Source: an uncultured Lachnospiraceae bacterium (lineage in GTDB: Bacteria > Bacillota > Clostridia > Lachnospirales > Lachnospiraceae). Taken from it: a stretch of DNA of 64,000 nucleotides. Shown one piece after another: positions 46,784-56,470 of this stretch (its first letter is position 1; each line of letters begins with the position of its first letter). Both the position numbers and the translations under genes were made by a program. The stretch covers positions 1 through 64,000 of the forward strand of contig CATLCV010000002.1 of the NCBI GenBank assembly GCA_949893755.1, read 5' to 3'. The notes under the pieces are model-generated. The model had not been told where the DNA came from. It saw nothing but the letters and a program-made list of their open reading frames with translations, and searched no databases.

Positions 46784-46875
46784 GATTTCATCCCTCTCAC
46801 AAATCCCCGAAAATATTCAAGAATATCCTATCATTAAAATCCTATTTAACAATCTGTTATTTTTATCTAACCCCC

Positions 46876-48702
46876 CTATATCATTCTAAAATATTTCAAC
46901 GCCTCTCGTATAGCAGCTTCTTTCTCTGGCGGGCATTTCAGCTGTCTGGAATTTTCCGATTTCGGCAGATTATAATTTGCCCTTTCAATGATGCCACATT
47001 TCTGCTTTACCTGCGCAATATACAAGCTGCTGACTTTCAATCCGCTTTGCTTGTGAACATAATCCTTGATTTCCTCATAAGTTGCTTTACTCTCCGCCGC
47101 CGTCAGATCAAGTTCATCCATCTCTAATTCCACATCGATATGCTTCAACTTATTAGATTTAAGTTTGGAAAGCAAACAGACAACTTCCGTATGCACACTC
47201 ATCCCAAACTGGTCCACAACTCTCCCCTTCTTAATCTCATACCCTCGCCCGCACAGATACTTCAGATCCCGCGCCAGCGTAGCCGAATCGCAGCTCACAT
47301 ACACGATCCGCTCCGGCTGCATATCCGCCATCGTCTTCAGCAGCGCTTCATCGCACCCTTTCCGGGGCGGATCCACCACGATCACATCCGCATGCGCCCG
47401 CTCTCCCGGATGCTCATTCTCATACCGCTCATAATACCCCGGCAGCACTTCCTCTGCTTTCCCGACATAAAATTCCGCATTTTCAATTCCATTGATCTCC
47501 GCATTTCTTCTGGCATCTTCCACCGCCTGGGGGACAATCTCCACACCGTAGACCTTCCCCGCCTTCTGCGCCAGGAACAGGGAAATGGTCCCGATCCCGC
47601 AGTACAGATCCCACACGGTTTCCTGCCCCTTCAAATCTGCGTATTCCATCGCAAGCTCGTACAGTTTCTCCGTCTGCACCGGATTCACCTGATAGAAAGA
47701 AAGCGGAGAGATCTGATATTTCACCGCCCCGATAGAATCTGTGATAAATGGCTGTCCCCACAGGACTTCATACCGCTCCCCCATAATCACATTCGTCTGC
47801 TTATGATTCGGGCTCACCGTAATGCTCGTCATACCGGGAATCTGAGCCAGCTCATCCACCAGAATCTCCTGATGTGGAATCCACCCGGAACTCACCCGGC
47901 TTCCTCTCGTCTGCCTCATACTCCCTTGATGCTCACCGTTCCTGCAATCCGCCGCTTCCTTGTCACCCCGATTCTCAGCACTCCTGAAATCCGACGCTTC
48001 CTTGTCCCTTCGATACTCGCCGTCCCTGCAATCCGCTATTTCCTTATTCACCACAAAACAAACCATAATCTCCTTCGTAGCAAATCCATACCGGATCAGT
48101 ACATGCCGGATCAGTCCTTCCCCGGTCTTTTCGTCATAGGAACGCACCCCATACTTTTTCATGAACGCAAGCACGATCTCCAGGATTTCCTTGTTCACCC
48201 CGACTCCCAGCGCACAGTCCGTATTTGCGATGATATCATGGGTTCTCCCTGCGTAGAACCCGGTAATGGGCTGTCCGTTTTTATCCGTGCCGAACGGAAA
48301 CTGCGCCTTATTCCGATACCCGAAGGGATTCTCCATCCCGATGATCGGCCCGAACGCCTCCGCCAGCAGTTCCGGAGAAAAGCCTCCGATCCGCTCCAGA
48401 TTTCCCAGCACCTTGTTCTGCTTAAATTCAAGCTGCTTTTCGTAGGACATCTCCTGGATCTGACAGCCGCCGCATTTTCTGGCAAATTTGCACACAGGCT
48501 CTACCCGATGTTCGGAAGGCGTAATGATCTTCATCAATCTTGCGTAACCGTAATTCTTTTTTGCTTTTGTCACCCTGGCTTCCACCACATCGCCGATGAC
48601 CGCGTCCTTAATAAATAAGGTATAGCCATTCACTCTGCCTATACCTTCACCATTGACGCCAATATCCTCGATCGCCACTGTCACTGATTCATTTTTCTGC
48701 AT
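46876..48702 (-). CDS. rlmD: 23S rRNA (uracil-C5)-methyltransferase RlmD/RumA family (TRAM domain)
   Basis: EDIGVNGEGIGRVNGYTLFIKDAVIGDVVEARV TRAM; CKFARKCGGCQIQEMSYEKQL Fe-S Cys; VWDLYCGIGTISLFLAQKAG; DPPRKGCDEALL; RIVYVSCDSATLARDL. Confidence 0.92.
   Translation of the reverse strand: MQKNESVTVAIEDIGVNGEGIGRVNGYTLFIKDAVIGDVVEARVTKAKKNYGYARLMKIITPSEHRVEPVCKFARKCGGCQIQEMSYEKQLEFKQNKVLGNLERIGGFSPELLAEAFGPIIGMENPFGYRNKAQFPFGTDKNGQPITGFYAGRTHDIIANTDCALGVGVNKEILEIVLAFMKKYGVRSYDEKTGEGLIRHVLIRYGFATKEIMVCFVVNKEIADCRDGEYRRDKEASDFRSAENRGDKEAADCRNGEHQGSMRQTRGSRVSSGWIPHQEILVDELAQIPGMTSITVSPNHKQTNVIMGERYEVLWGQPFITDSIGAVKYQISPLSFYQVNPVQTEKLYELAMEYADLKGQETVWDLYCGIGTISLFLAQKAGKVYGVEIVPQAVEDARRNAEINGIENAEFYVGKAEEVLPGYYERYENEHPGERAHADVIVVDPPRKGCDEALLKTMADMQPERIVYVSCDSATLARDLKYLCGRGYEIKKGRVVDQFGMSVHTEVVCLLSKLKSNKLKHIDVELEMDELDLTAAESKATYEEIKDYVHKQSGLKVSSLYIAQVKQKCGIIERANYNLPKSENSRQLKCPPEKEAAIREALKYFRMI
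47920..48045 (-). repeat. In-frame 3 x 42-bp minisatellite in rlmD
   Basis: Units 47920-47961, 47962-48003, 48004-48045 encoding KEIADCRDGEYRRD / KEASDFRSAENRGD / KEAADCRNGEHQGS. Confidence 0.92.
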
Positions 48703-48711
48703 ATCTATACC

Positions 48712-49650
48712 TCAAACCGAAGTCTTCCTCAGATTCGACTCAAACAGCCGGTTATACCCCAGCCATTCCGTTCCGCTTTTATCCTTCAACGCTTCCTTCA
48801 TCGTCTGCAGCTTCGCGTCTGCATTGTCCGCCAGATTCAGTGCCAGCGCTTCTGCCAGCGCCGGTTTTTTCGGCGAGCCGAATTCCAGTTCGCCGTGATG
48901 AGCCAGAATGCAGTGCTTCCATTCATTTGCCAGCATCGCCGGGAAGCCCGGGACGGAGCGGATGGCCTCAGTCAGCATTTCCGAGCCGATCACGATATGG
49001 CCGATAAGCTGGCCCTCGTCCGTGTAGTCGTTGTCCGGAAATTCGGACAGCTCCCGGACCTTGCCGATGTCGTGGCAGACTGCGGAGGCGATCAGCAGGT
49101 CCCTGTTGAGGATCCTGTATGCCCCTGCAAAATATTCGCACAGACGGACCACGCTCAGCGTATGCTCCAGAAGCCCCCCGCAGAAGCCGTGGTGCACGGT
49201 CTTGGCTGCGGAATGGGACTTGAACGCCTTGATAAATGCTTCATCCTTCACGAAGTAATATTCCACCGCCTGACGCAGATATCCGTTGGAAATTTTTTGG
49301 ATGCAGGAGAGCAGCTCCTGGTACATCCCGTCGATATTTTTTTCGGAAACCGGCATGTAATCCGCAGGGTTGTATTCGCCCTCGGCCGCCTTCCGAAGCT
49401 GTTTGATGTTCAGCTGGAGGTTGTTGTTGTAGGTGATCACCTCACCGTATACCTCAATAAAATCCTTTTCCTCGTAGTCTGCAATTCCCTGGGAATTGGG
49501 ATCCCACACCTTTCCGTCCAGAGTGCCGGTCTTATCCTGCAGGAGCAGGTTGTCGTAAGGCTTTCCGTTCCGCGTCTCCGCAGAACGCTTTCCCCTGCAC
49601 ATGTAAATACTTCTGATCGTCTCGCCTCCGCGCAAATCCTTAATATACAT
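48712..49650 (-). CDS. YhaM-family 3'-5' exoribonuclease (OB + HD domain)
   Basis: LLLQDKTGTLDGKVWDPNSQGIADYEEKDFIEVYGEV; FCGGLLEHTLSVVRLCEY...ASAVCHDIGKVREL. Confidence 0.9.
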   Translation of the reverse strand: MYIKDLRGGETIRSIYMCRGKRSAETRNGKPYDNLLLQDKTGTLDGKVWDPNSQGIADYEEKDFIEVYGEVITYNNNLQLNIKQLRKAAEGEYNPADYMPVSEKNIDGMYQELLSCIQKISNGYLRQAVEYYFVKDEAFIKAFKSHSAAKTVHHGFCGGLLEHTLSVVRLCEYFAGAYRILNRDLLIASAVCHDIGKVRELSEFPDNDYTDEGQLIGHIVIGSEMLTEAIRSVPGFPAMLANEWKHCILAHHGELEFGSPKKPALAEALALNLADNADAKLQTMKEALKDKSGTEWLGYNRLFESNLRKTSV

Positions 49651-49819
49651 ACCCTTCGTTTATCCTCTTTCTATATAAATTTTATAGTGAACGCCAAATT
49701 ATTTTGTCGTTCACTATATATTCCAATCCAGAACGACCACAGCCCCGAATGCCGCGCAAACTATTCGCTGCATACGCTGAATAGATATAGCTTTATAACA
49801 AATCACCAATTCAGGTTCC

Positions 49820-51226
49820 TCACTCCCTGCTCCCCATCGTCACCGAAAAGTCCACATCCACATAGCCGCCGCTTCCCAGCCGCTGTCCCTTCACCTTGAC
49901 AATCTCTCCGGCCTTGCGCTCCAGCACGGCCTTTTCATAGGAAATGATTCCGGTGACGCTGGCGTCTCCCACCTCCAGGATCACATCCCCGTTCTGGATC
50001 CCGGCTTTCATGGCCGGGGAATCGGCCTGCACATTTGTCACATACAGTCCCTTGGGAATCTTCTTTTCCTCGGAAAGCTCGTCAGTCACGGCGGTGCCGA
50101 AGATTCCGGTGTAGGGAACGGCTTCCCCGTTGAGCAGAAGGCCCATGGCCTGCTTCATATCCGAGACTGCCAGGGCATTTGCCGAGGCGGACGCGCCTTC
50201 GCCCAGGATGCCGCTTTTTACCAGGCCGATGACCTGGCCTTTCTGGTTGAACAGGACGCCGCTTGCTCCGGAGGATGCCGCAATATCTGTGGCGATCACC
50301 CCGCACTGGCCGTCGGCATAATCGTGGTCCCACTCCTTGGCGCTGATGATCCCGTAGCCGACTCCGTTTTCATAGCCGAACATCTGCCCCAGGGCGATCA
50401 CCAGATCCCCCCGCACGGAGATGTTGGAATTGCCCAGCTCTGCTACCCGGATCACATTCCATGTATTGTCTGAGATGGAGGCCCGGTCAATTCCGAATAC
50501 CGCCAGCCCCCGGTTGCCGTCCTGCTTCACCAGCTTCGCCGAATGCCGTGTATGGTCCGGAAATATGACGGACCATTGTTCCGCGCCCTCACAGACAGAG
50601 TTATCCGAAAGGACCAAAAGCTCCTGTCCGTTGTCCGCGGCCAAAAGCCCTGTGGTGCCGGTATGCGCGCCTGTCCCGGCCGGGGCCTCGTCTTCCCTGG
50701 CCCTCCGGACATAAACCACGCACTGCTCCGCTTCCTTTGCAACGGCATACATGCTCTGCATGATCTCCCGGTAGCTGTCCGCAGTCAGCTCCGGAACGAT
50801 GATCTGAGGCTCCGGCTCCGGTTCCTTTTCCTCTTCTTCCTCCTGGACAGGCTCCGGCTCCTCCTCTTCATCCCTGGGAAGCGTCACCTCCTGGGCCTCC
50901 TCGTGAAATGTCTCCTGAGCCCAGGGCCGAAGCGCATAAAAACCGCAGCAGGCTGCTGCCCCGATGATCAGACCGTACACCGCCATTTTGGAAAGCTGCA
51001 GCGCAATCTGTCCTCCGGTGACCGGCTTTGGCTTGATTGTTTCCTGTAAAAATGAAAATGATTCCCTTTGAGTCCCCTCATCCTGACTCTTTTGCTCTTC
51101 CGGTTTCCGCTCTTCCATACTATCCTCCGGCTCCACAATCCTTCTCATTATACTCATGGCCGATGAACTCTGCCGTGAGTATCGCGCCGTATTGCAACCG
51201 TACCGTTTCCATACCTCATCGTCCAA
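49820..51226 (-). CDS. Membrane-anchored HtrA/S1C-like protein with PDZ domain, probably catalytically inactive
   Basis: Single TM; SDNSVCEGAEQWSVIFPDHTRHSAKL...GLAVFGID...IAASSGASGVLFNQKGQVIGLV; PDZ YVTNVQADSPAMKAGIQNGDVILEVG. Confidence 0.85.
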   Translation of the reverse strand: MDDEVWKRYGCNTARYSRQSSSAMSIMRRIVEPEDSMEERKPEEQKSQDEGTQRESFSFLQETIKPKPVTGGQIALQLSKMAVYGLIIGAAACCGFYALRPWAQETFHEEAQEVTLPRDEEEEPEPVQEEEEEKEPEPEPQIIVPELTADSYREIMQSMYAVAKEAEQCVVYVRRAREDEAPAGTGAHTGTTGLLAADNGQELLVLSDNSVCEGAEQWSVIFPDHTRHSAKLVKQDGNRGLAVFGIDRASISDNTWNVIRVAELGNSNISVRGDLVIALGQMFGYENGVGYGIISAKEWDHDYADGQCGVIATDIAASSGASGVLFNQKGQVIGLVKSGILGEGASASANALAVSDMKQAMGLLLNGEAVPYTGIFGTAVTDELSEEKKIPKGLYVTNVQADSPAMKAGIQNGDVILEVGDASVTGIISYEKAVLERKAGEIVKVKGQRLGSGGYVDVDFSVTMGSRE

Positions 51227-51449
51227 CGGAAAAGGCCGGATGCCTCTCTTGCTATAGTATACCTGATTCTCCGTAATTGTTCAATATCATCCTGTTTCGT
51301 TTACGGTTCGTTCACGATTCGTTCACATTTTTATATTCCGTTTTCCAGGTCAGGGCAATAAAAAAAGAAAGGGAAACATCCCCCGCTTCAGGGCACATTT
51401 CCTTTTCTATGGATTCTTCCGAATATTCGCTGTACTATATCCCAAGCCG

Positions 51450-53300
51450 CTATATCAGGCTCGCCGCTCCGATCATCCCGGCCTGGTTTCCGAGGACCGC
51501 GGTCCGGATCTCCGGGATCCCGCTCCTTTCTCCACCGAAGCACCCCTGCCGCAGATATTCCTCCAGCGGTTTGATCAGTACATCCCCCTGAGCCGAGATC
51601 CCGCCGTCGAGCAGCACCAGCCGGGGCCGGAAAATGTTGACCGCATTCACGATCCCGGTTCCCAGCCTGCGGATATAAGTGTCCGTCACCTCTTTCACCG
51701 CAGGGTCCTCCTTTGCCGCCGCAAAGATCTCTTCCGGCGTCATTTCCCTGCCTGTCGCCCGGGCCGCTTCCCGAACCAGAGCCGGAGCCGAGGCGTAGGC
51801 TTCCAGACAGCCGCGGCGGCCGCAGGTGCAGGGCTCTCCGTTTTCCACGATCACCATATGGCCGAGCTCACTTCCGCCGATCCCGCTGCCTTCATAAATA
51901 CTGCCGTCCAGGATGACGCCGGCTCCCACCCCGGTTCCCAGGGTAAACAGGATCACATCCTCATACCCCCGTCCCGCGCCTGCCGCGGCTTCTCCCAATG
52001 CCGCACAGTCCGCGTCATTTGCAATATAGATGGGGATGGGAAGATACGTTCCCATTTCCTTTACGATGTCCACATCCTCCCATTGGATATTGTTGGAATA
52101 GCGGACGACTCCGTTTTTTCTGTCCACTGTTCCGGGTACTCCGATGCCCGCCCCGACGCACTGGTCCATGGCAAGTCCCTGCTCTTCCAGAAGAGCGAGA
52201 GCAGTCAGGCCGATCTCCCGGATCACTTCCTTTGCGGGACGTCCGGCATCTGTCCGGATCGTTTTCCACGCGATCAGCTTCTGATGGACGTCCGCCAGTC
52301 CGATCTTCGTATCGGTGCCGCCGATGTCAATGCCGATCCGGACCTGCGCCGCCTTTTCCCGGATCGTCGTGATCAGGGCGTCGCAGGAGCCTTCGATGGT
52401 ATAGGTTCCGCTTCCGGCCGACACAAAAATGCTGTCCCCCTTTTGATAAGCCAGGGTTTCCGTTTCATCGGAAATCGTTCCCTCTCCGTCCAGTATCAAA
52501 ATACTGGCAAAGGATTCTTCGGAAACCCTTCCGGTCAGCTTTCCCATCACCTTTCCGTCCAGGTTCAGCTTGTCCACCGTAAAATAATCACAGTCCGCCA
52601 CATGGGGATAGCTGCTGTTCTCCCGAAGGATCGGGATCCGGTTCGTAACGGCAAGCGCCTTCTCAATGTGCAGGTCACGCTTTTTGCCGTCCTTTCCCAC
52701 CCGGCCGTAATCATAGACCCGGTAGGTCACGTTGGAATTCTGCTGGATCTCCGCGATCAAAATATCCTTTCCGATGGCGTGGATCGTACCCGATTCGATA
52801 AACAGCACATCCCCCTTTTTCACCGGCACCGCATTCAGCACTTCCAGAAGCGTGTCCTCCCGGATCCGCTCCGCAAATTCTTCTTTTGTGATCTCTCTCT
52901 GAAATCCATAATACAGGAACGCGTCTTTTCCGGCGTCCATCACATACCACATCTCGGTCTTGCCGTACTGCCCTTCATTTTTCAAAGCATATCGGTTGTC
53001 CGGGTGGACCTGGATGGACAGGTTGTCCCTGGCGTCAATAAATTTTGTCAGGATGGGGAAATCCCGGAATCTCCGGCAGTGCGAACCGAGAACCTGCCGG
53101 CCTTCCCCGGCGATATATTCCGGAAGCGTCTTACCGGCATATTTCCCATTTCTGATGACGGACGGGCCGTCCGGATGGCAGGACAGCTCCCAGGTCTCCG
53201 CCAGCACATCCCCCTCATATTCTTTTCCATATTCCCTGATCAGCCTGCTGCCTCCCCAGAGGTAATCCTTGCAGCTTGGCTTTAATTTTAAAATACTCAT
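51450..53300 (-). CDS. Class I mannose-6-phosphate isomerase fused to ROK-family sugar kinase
   Basis: N-terminus CKDYLWGGSRL...SIQVHPDN...KTEMWYVMDA...ESGTIHAIG; C-terminus VRIGIDIGGTDTKIGLAD...GIGVPGTVD...LGTGVGAGVILDG...CTCGRRGCLEAYAS. Confidence 0.93.
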   Translation of the reverse strand: MSILKLKPSCKDYLWGGSRLIREYGKEYEGDVLAETWELSCHPDGPSVIRNGKYAGKTLPEYIAGEGRQVLGSHCRRFRDFPILTKFIDARDNLSIQVHPDNRYALKNEGQYGKTEMWYVMDAGKDAFLYYGFQREITKEEFAERIREDTLLEVLNAVPVKKGDVLFIESGTIHAIGKDILIAEIQQNSNVTYRVYDYGRVGKDGKKRDLHIEKALAVTNRIPILRENSSYPHVADCDYFTVDKLNLDGKVMGKLTGRVSEESFASILILDGEGTISDETETLAYQKGDSIFVSAGSGTYTIEGSCDALITTIREKAAQVRIGIDIGGTDTKIGLADVHQKLIAWKTIRTDAGRPAKEVIREIGLTALALLEEQGLAMDQCVGAGIGVPGTVDRKNGVVRYSNNIQWEDVDIVKEMGTYLPIPIYIANDADCAALGEAAAGAGRGYEDVILFTLGTGVGAGVILDGSIYEGSGIGGSELGHMVIVENGEPCTCGRRGCLEAYASAPALVREAARATGREMTPEEIFAAAKEDPAVKEVTDTYIRRLGTGIVNAVNIFRPRLVLLDGGISAQGDVLIKPLEEYLRQGCFGGERSGIPEIRTAVLGNQAGMIGAASLI

Positions 53301-54655
53301 AATCCGGCTCCATTATTTTGAATCACACCGCGGTACCAGTACGCCGAATCCTTCAGGATCCTTTTCTGCGTCGGATAATCCACGTACACCAGCCCGAACC
53401 GCTCCGAATACCCTTTTGCCCACTCAAAATTGTCCATCAGCGACCATTGGAAATATCCCCGGATATCGATTTCCCCGGCAGCCCGTTTCAGCTGCCCCAG
53501 ATACCTTGCCAAAAAATCGATCCGGTTCGGGTCATGGACCCTGCCGTCCAGAGAAATGACGTCATGGCAGGACAGCCCGTTTTCCGTGATATACATGGGC
53601 TTCTGATACCGTTCATACAAAAACTTCGGTCCCCAGTACAAAGCCTCCGGGGTCACCGGCCAGGAGGAGGCTGTCTTCGGAAAGCCTTCCCCGCGTCTGG
53701 CTTCCTCCGGCTTTCCGTCCGCTCCCATGCGGATACAGCGTCCGTTATAAATATTCTGTCCGTAGACATCGATAGGCTCTGCGATCAGCTTCATATCCGC
53801 ATCCGTTATCCTGGGAAGATAAGGCTCGTACCGTTTCAGCCCTTCCTTTGGATAATGCCCCAAAAGCACCGGGTCCGACCACCAGGCCACGTTCCAGGTC
53901 CAGTTTCTGTCCTCCGGATTCATGGAAAACAGCGTCTGCCTTGCGGCCTCGATGTCCTCCGGCTTCTCTGTTTCAGGATAGCACATTCCGCATGTAGGCG
54001 CATAGCCGATGGTCAGCGGCTGCTTTGCGTACTGGCGGAGCATCTGCACCGCTCTTCCGTGGGCTCTCAGCGCATTGTGAGCCATCTCAAATGTATCCTG
54101 CAGCGGCATTTTCAGCCCCGGCGCATGCTCTCCGGTCAGGAAGCCCAGTCCTACAAAGCACTGGGGTTCATTCAGGGTAAAGAAATGGCTCACCCGGTCG
54201 CTGAACCGTTGTGCCGCCAGCTTCGCATATTCCCCGAACCACTCCGCGATCTGCGGATTCATCCAGCCGCCCCGTTTGTACAGTTCGTAGGGAAGCTCCC
54301 AGTGGAACAGGGTCATATAAGGCTCGATGCCCGCCTCCAGCAGTTCGTCGATCAGGGCGTCATAAAATGCGATCCCCTTTTCATTTACCCTGCCGGTGCC
54401 TTCCGGCAGGACCCTGGACCAGTCCACGGAAAAGCGGTACGCCCGCAGTCCGATCTCCTTCATGATCCCCACATCCCCGCGGTACCTGTGATAATGGTCG
54501 CAGGCAGTCTCTCCATGATGCCCTCCGTAGATGTGTCCCGGCTCTTTTACGTACACATCCCATATATGCGCGCCCTTTTCGTCTTCCTTTGCCGCCCCTT
54601 CAATCTGATAGGCGCTTGTGGCCGCGCCCCATACAAAATCATCTGAAAATCCCAT
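53297..54655 (-). CDS. GH1 beta-glycosidase
   Basis: GFSDDFVWGAATSAYQIEGA...TLNEPQCF...YITENGLSCHD...GYFQWSLMDNFEWAKGYSERFGLVYVDY. Confidence 0.95.
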   Translation of the reverse strand: MGFSDDFVWGAATSAYQIEGAAKEDEKGAHIWDVYVKEPGHIYGGHHGETACDHYHRYRGDVGIMKEIGLRAYRFSVDWSRVLPEGTGRVNEKGIAFYDALIDELLEAGIEPYMTLFHWELPYELYKRGGWMNPQIAEWFGEYAKLAAQRFSDRVSHFFTLNEPQCFVGLGFLTGEHAPGLKMPLQDTFEMAHNALRAHGRAVQMLRQYAKQPLTIGYAPTCGMCYPETEKPEDIEAARQTLFSMNPEDRNWTWNVAWWSDPVLLGHYPKEGLKRYEPYLPRITDADMKLIAEPIDVYGQNIYNGRCIRMGADGKPEEARRGEGFPKTASSWPVTPEALYWGPKFLYERYQKPMYITENGLSCHDVISLDGRVHDPNRIDFLARYLGQLKRAAGEIDIRGYFQWSLMDNFEWAKGYSERFGLVYVDYPTQKRILKDSAYWYRGVIQNNGAGL

Positions 54656-54673
54656 GATATCCTCCTGCTGCGG

Positions 54674-56398
54674 TCAGCCCGCAAACCCCTGCAGCGCCTC
54701 CGACAGCTTCTGCAGCATCTTCTCCGCCGCTTCTTCGCTTTCTCCTTTTACACCGATATAAAACTTGATCTTCGGCTCGGTCCCGGACGGGCGGACACAG
54801 CACCATGCGTCCTTCCCCATTTCAAAATACAGGACATTGGACTTGGGGAGGCCGGTCTTCCGTTTTTCTTTTGCCGCAAGGTCCAGCAGGACATCCTCCC
54901 TGTAATCCCGGAACTGCGTCACAGGAAAGCCTCCGATCTGCTCCGGCACTTCCTTCCGGATCCGTTCCATGATCTCCCCGATCTTCCTGACGCCCTCCTG
55001 CCCCTTTAACGTGATCGTAGACAGCCCTTCCTTAAAATAACCGTATCGCTGATACAGGTTTTCCATCTGGCCGCAGAGCGTCCTTCCCTGGTGCTTACAC
55101 CACGCGGCCGTCTCGCACAGCGCCATCACTGCCGCGACCGCATCCTTATCCCTGGCATGCGTCCCTATAAGGCAGCCATAGCTCTCTTCATAGCCGAATA
55201 CATACTCGTGGCGATGGTTTTGTTCGAAAAATTTAATCTGCTCGCCGATATATTTGAATCCGGTCAGCGTTTCGATCAGGTCCGTCTCATATTCCTCTGT
55301 GATCGCCCGGGACATTTTTCCGGACACAATGGTCGTGACCACGGCGCCGTTTTCCGGCAGCGTTCCCATCGCCTTTTTCTGGGAAAGGATGTATTCCAGG
55401 ATCAGCATGCCGGACATATTTCCGGTAAAGCCGGCATATTCCCCGGTGCAGGAATCCTTCGCATAGGCGCCCAGCCGGTCCGCGTCCGGGTCCGTCGCCA
55501 GGATCAGGTCCGCGTCCACTTCCTCTGCAAGCCGGATCGCCAGCGCAAAGGCATTCTTATCTTCCGGGTTGGGATAGGAAACGGTGGGAAAACCGCCGTC
55601 CGGAAGCTCCTGCTCCTTCACCACATAGACCTGGGAAAATCCCAGCTCCGAGAGTACCCTGCGGACCGGGAGATTGCCGGTCCCGTGCAGAGGGGTATAG
55701 ACGATCTTTAAGCCTGCCGCTTCCTCACGCAGGATTTCCGGGTGAATGACCAGCTTTTTCAGATTTTCAATATATGCGTCGTCCACCTCCGGACCGATCA
55801 CCCGGTACAGCCCCGCTTCCTCCGCGTCCTGCCGGCTCATGGTCCTTACCCTGGAATAATCCGTAATCGCATTGACCTCGCTTATGATCTCCTGATCTCT
55901 GGGAAATGTGATCTGGGCGCCGTCCTCCCAGTATACCTTGTAGCCGTTATATTCCGGCGGGTTGTGGCTGGCCGTCACCACGATCCCGGCGGTGCATCCC
56001 AGCTCCCGCAGGGCGAAGGACAGCATGGGAGTGGGACGTAAGGACGGAAAAATATACGCCCTGATCCCATTTGCCGCCAGACAGAGCGCGGCCTCCTCCG
56101 CAAATTCCGGAGACATGTTCCGGGAATCAAAGGCGATAGCAACACCTTTTTTCTCCCCGTGCTCCTTTAAAATATAATTGGCCAGTCCCTGGGTTGCCTT
56201 CCGCACCGTATACAGGTTCATGCGGTTAGTGCCTGCCCCGATGATCCCCCGCAGTCCTCCGGTCCCAAATTCCAGATCCCGGTAAAAACGCTCCTCGATC
56301 TCATTCGGATCGTCCGCGATGGCCCGCAGCTCTTCTTTCGTCTTCTCATCAAAATACGGATCATTTAACCAAAATTCATAGATTTTTTTTGCATCCAT
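54674..56398 (-). CDS. Phospho-sugar mutase (phosphoglucomutase/phosphomannomutase)
   Basis: FGTGGLRGIIGAGTNRMN; IVVTASHNPPEYNGYKVY; TDPDADRLG; RPSGTEPKIKFY. Confidence 0.95.
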   Translation of the reverse strand: MDAKKIYEFWLNDPYFDEKTKEELRAIADDPNEIEERFYRDLEFGTGGLRGIIGAGTNRMNLYTVRKATQGLANYILKEHGEKKGVAIAFDSRNMSPEFAEEAALCLAANGIRAYIFPSLRPTPMLSFALRELGCTAGIVVTASHNPPEYNGYKVYWEDGAQITFPRDQEIISEVNAITDYSRVRTMSRQDAEEAGLYRVIGPEVDDAYIENLKKLVIHPEILREEAAGLKIVYTPLHGTGNLPVRRVLSELGFSQVYVVKEQELPDGGFPTVSYPNPEDKNAFALAIRLAEEVDADLILATDPDADRLGAYAKDSCTGEYAGFTGNMSGMLILEYILSQKKAMGTLPENGAVVTTIVSGKMSRAITEEYETDLIETLTGFKYIGEQIKFFEQNHRHEYVFGYEESYGCLIGTHARDKDAVAAVMALCETAAWCKHQGRTLCGQMENLYQRYGYFKEGLSTITLKGQEGVRKIGEIMERIRKEVPEQIGGFPVTQFRDYREDVLLDLAAKEKRKTGLPKSNVLYFEMGKDAWCCVRPSGTEPKIKFYIGVKGESEEAAEKMLQKLSEALQGFAG

Positions 56399-56470
56399 TT
56401 TTTCTTCTCCTTTTTTGAATCCGGCTGGTAAGGAACTGTGCAAAAATAACCTGCCTTTCTGCACAGTTTC

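Noticed and set aside
47920-48045. CRISPR-like repeat block
   Set aside because: Contiguous 42-bp units with no spacers, in frame within rlmD; it is a coding minisatellite.
47140-48618. Long plus-strand ORF (492 aa)
   Set aside because: Antisense shadow of rlmD with low-complexity His/Arg/Pro/Leu composition.
49820-51226. Active DegP/HtrA protease
   Set aside because: All three catalytic positions appear substituted in the motif alignment.
51858-53285. Long plus-strand ORF (475 aa)
   Set aside because: Antisense shadow of the ManA-ROK gene; no family-like sequence and poor RBS.
53318-54646. Long plus-strand ORF (442 aa)
   Set aside because: Antisense shadow of the GH1 gene.
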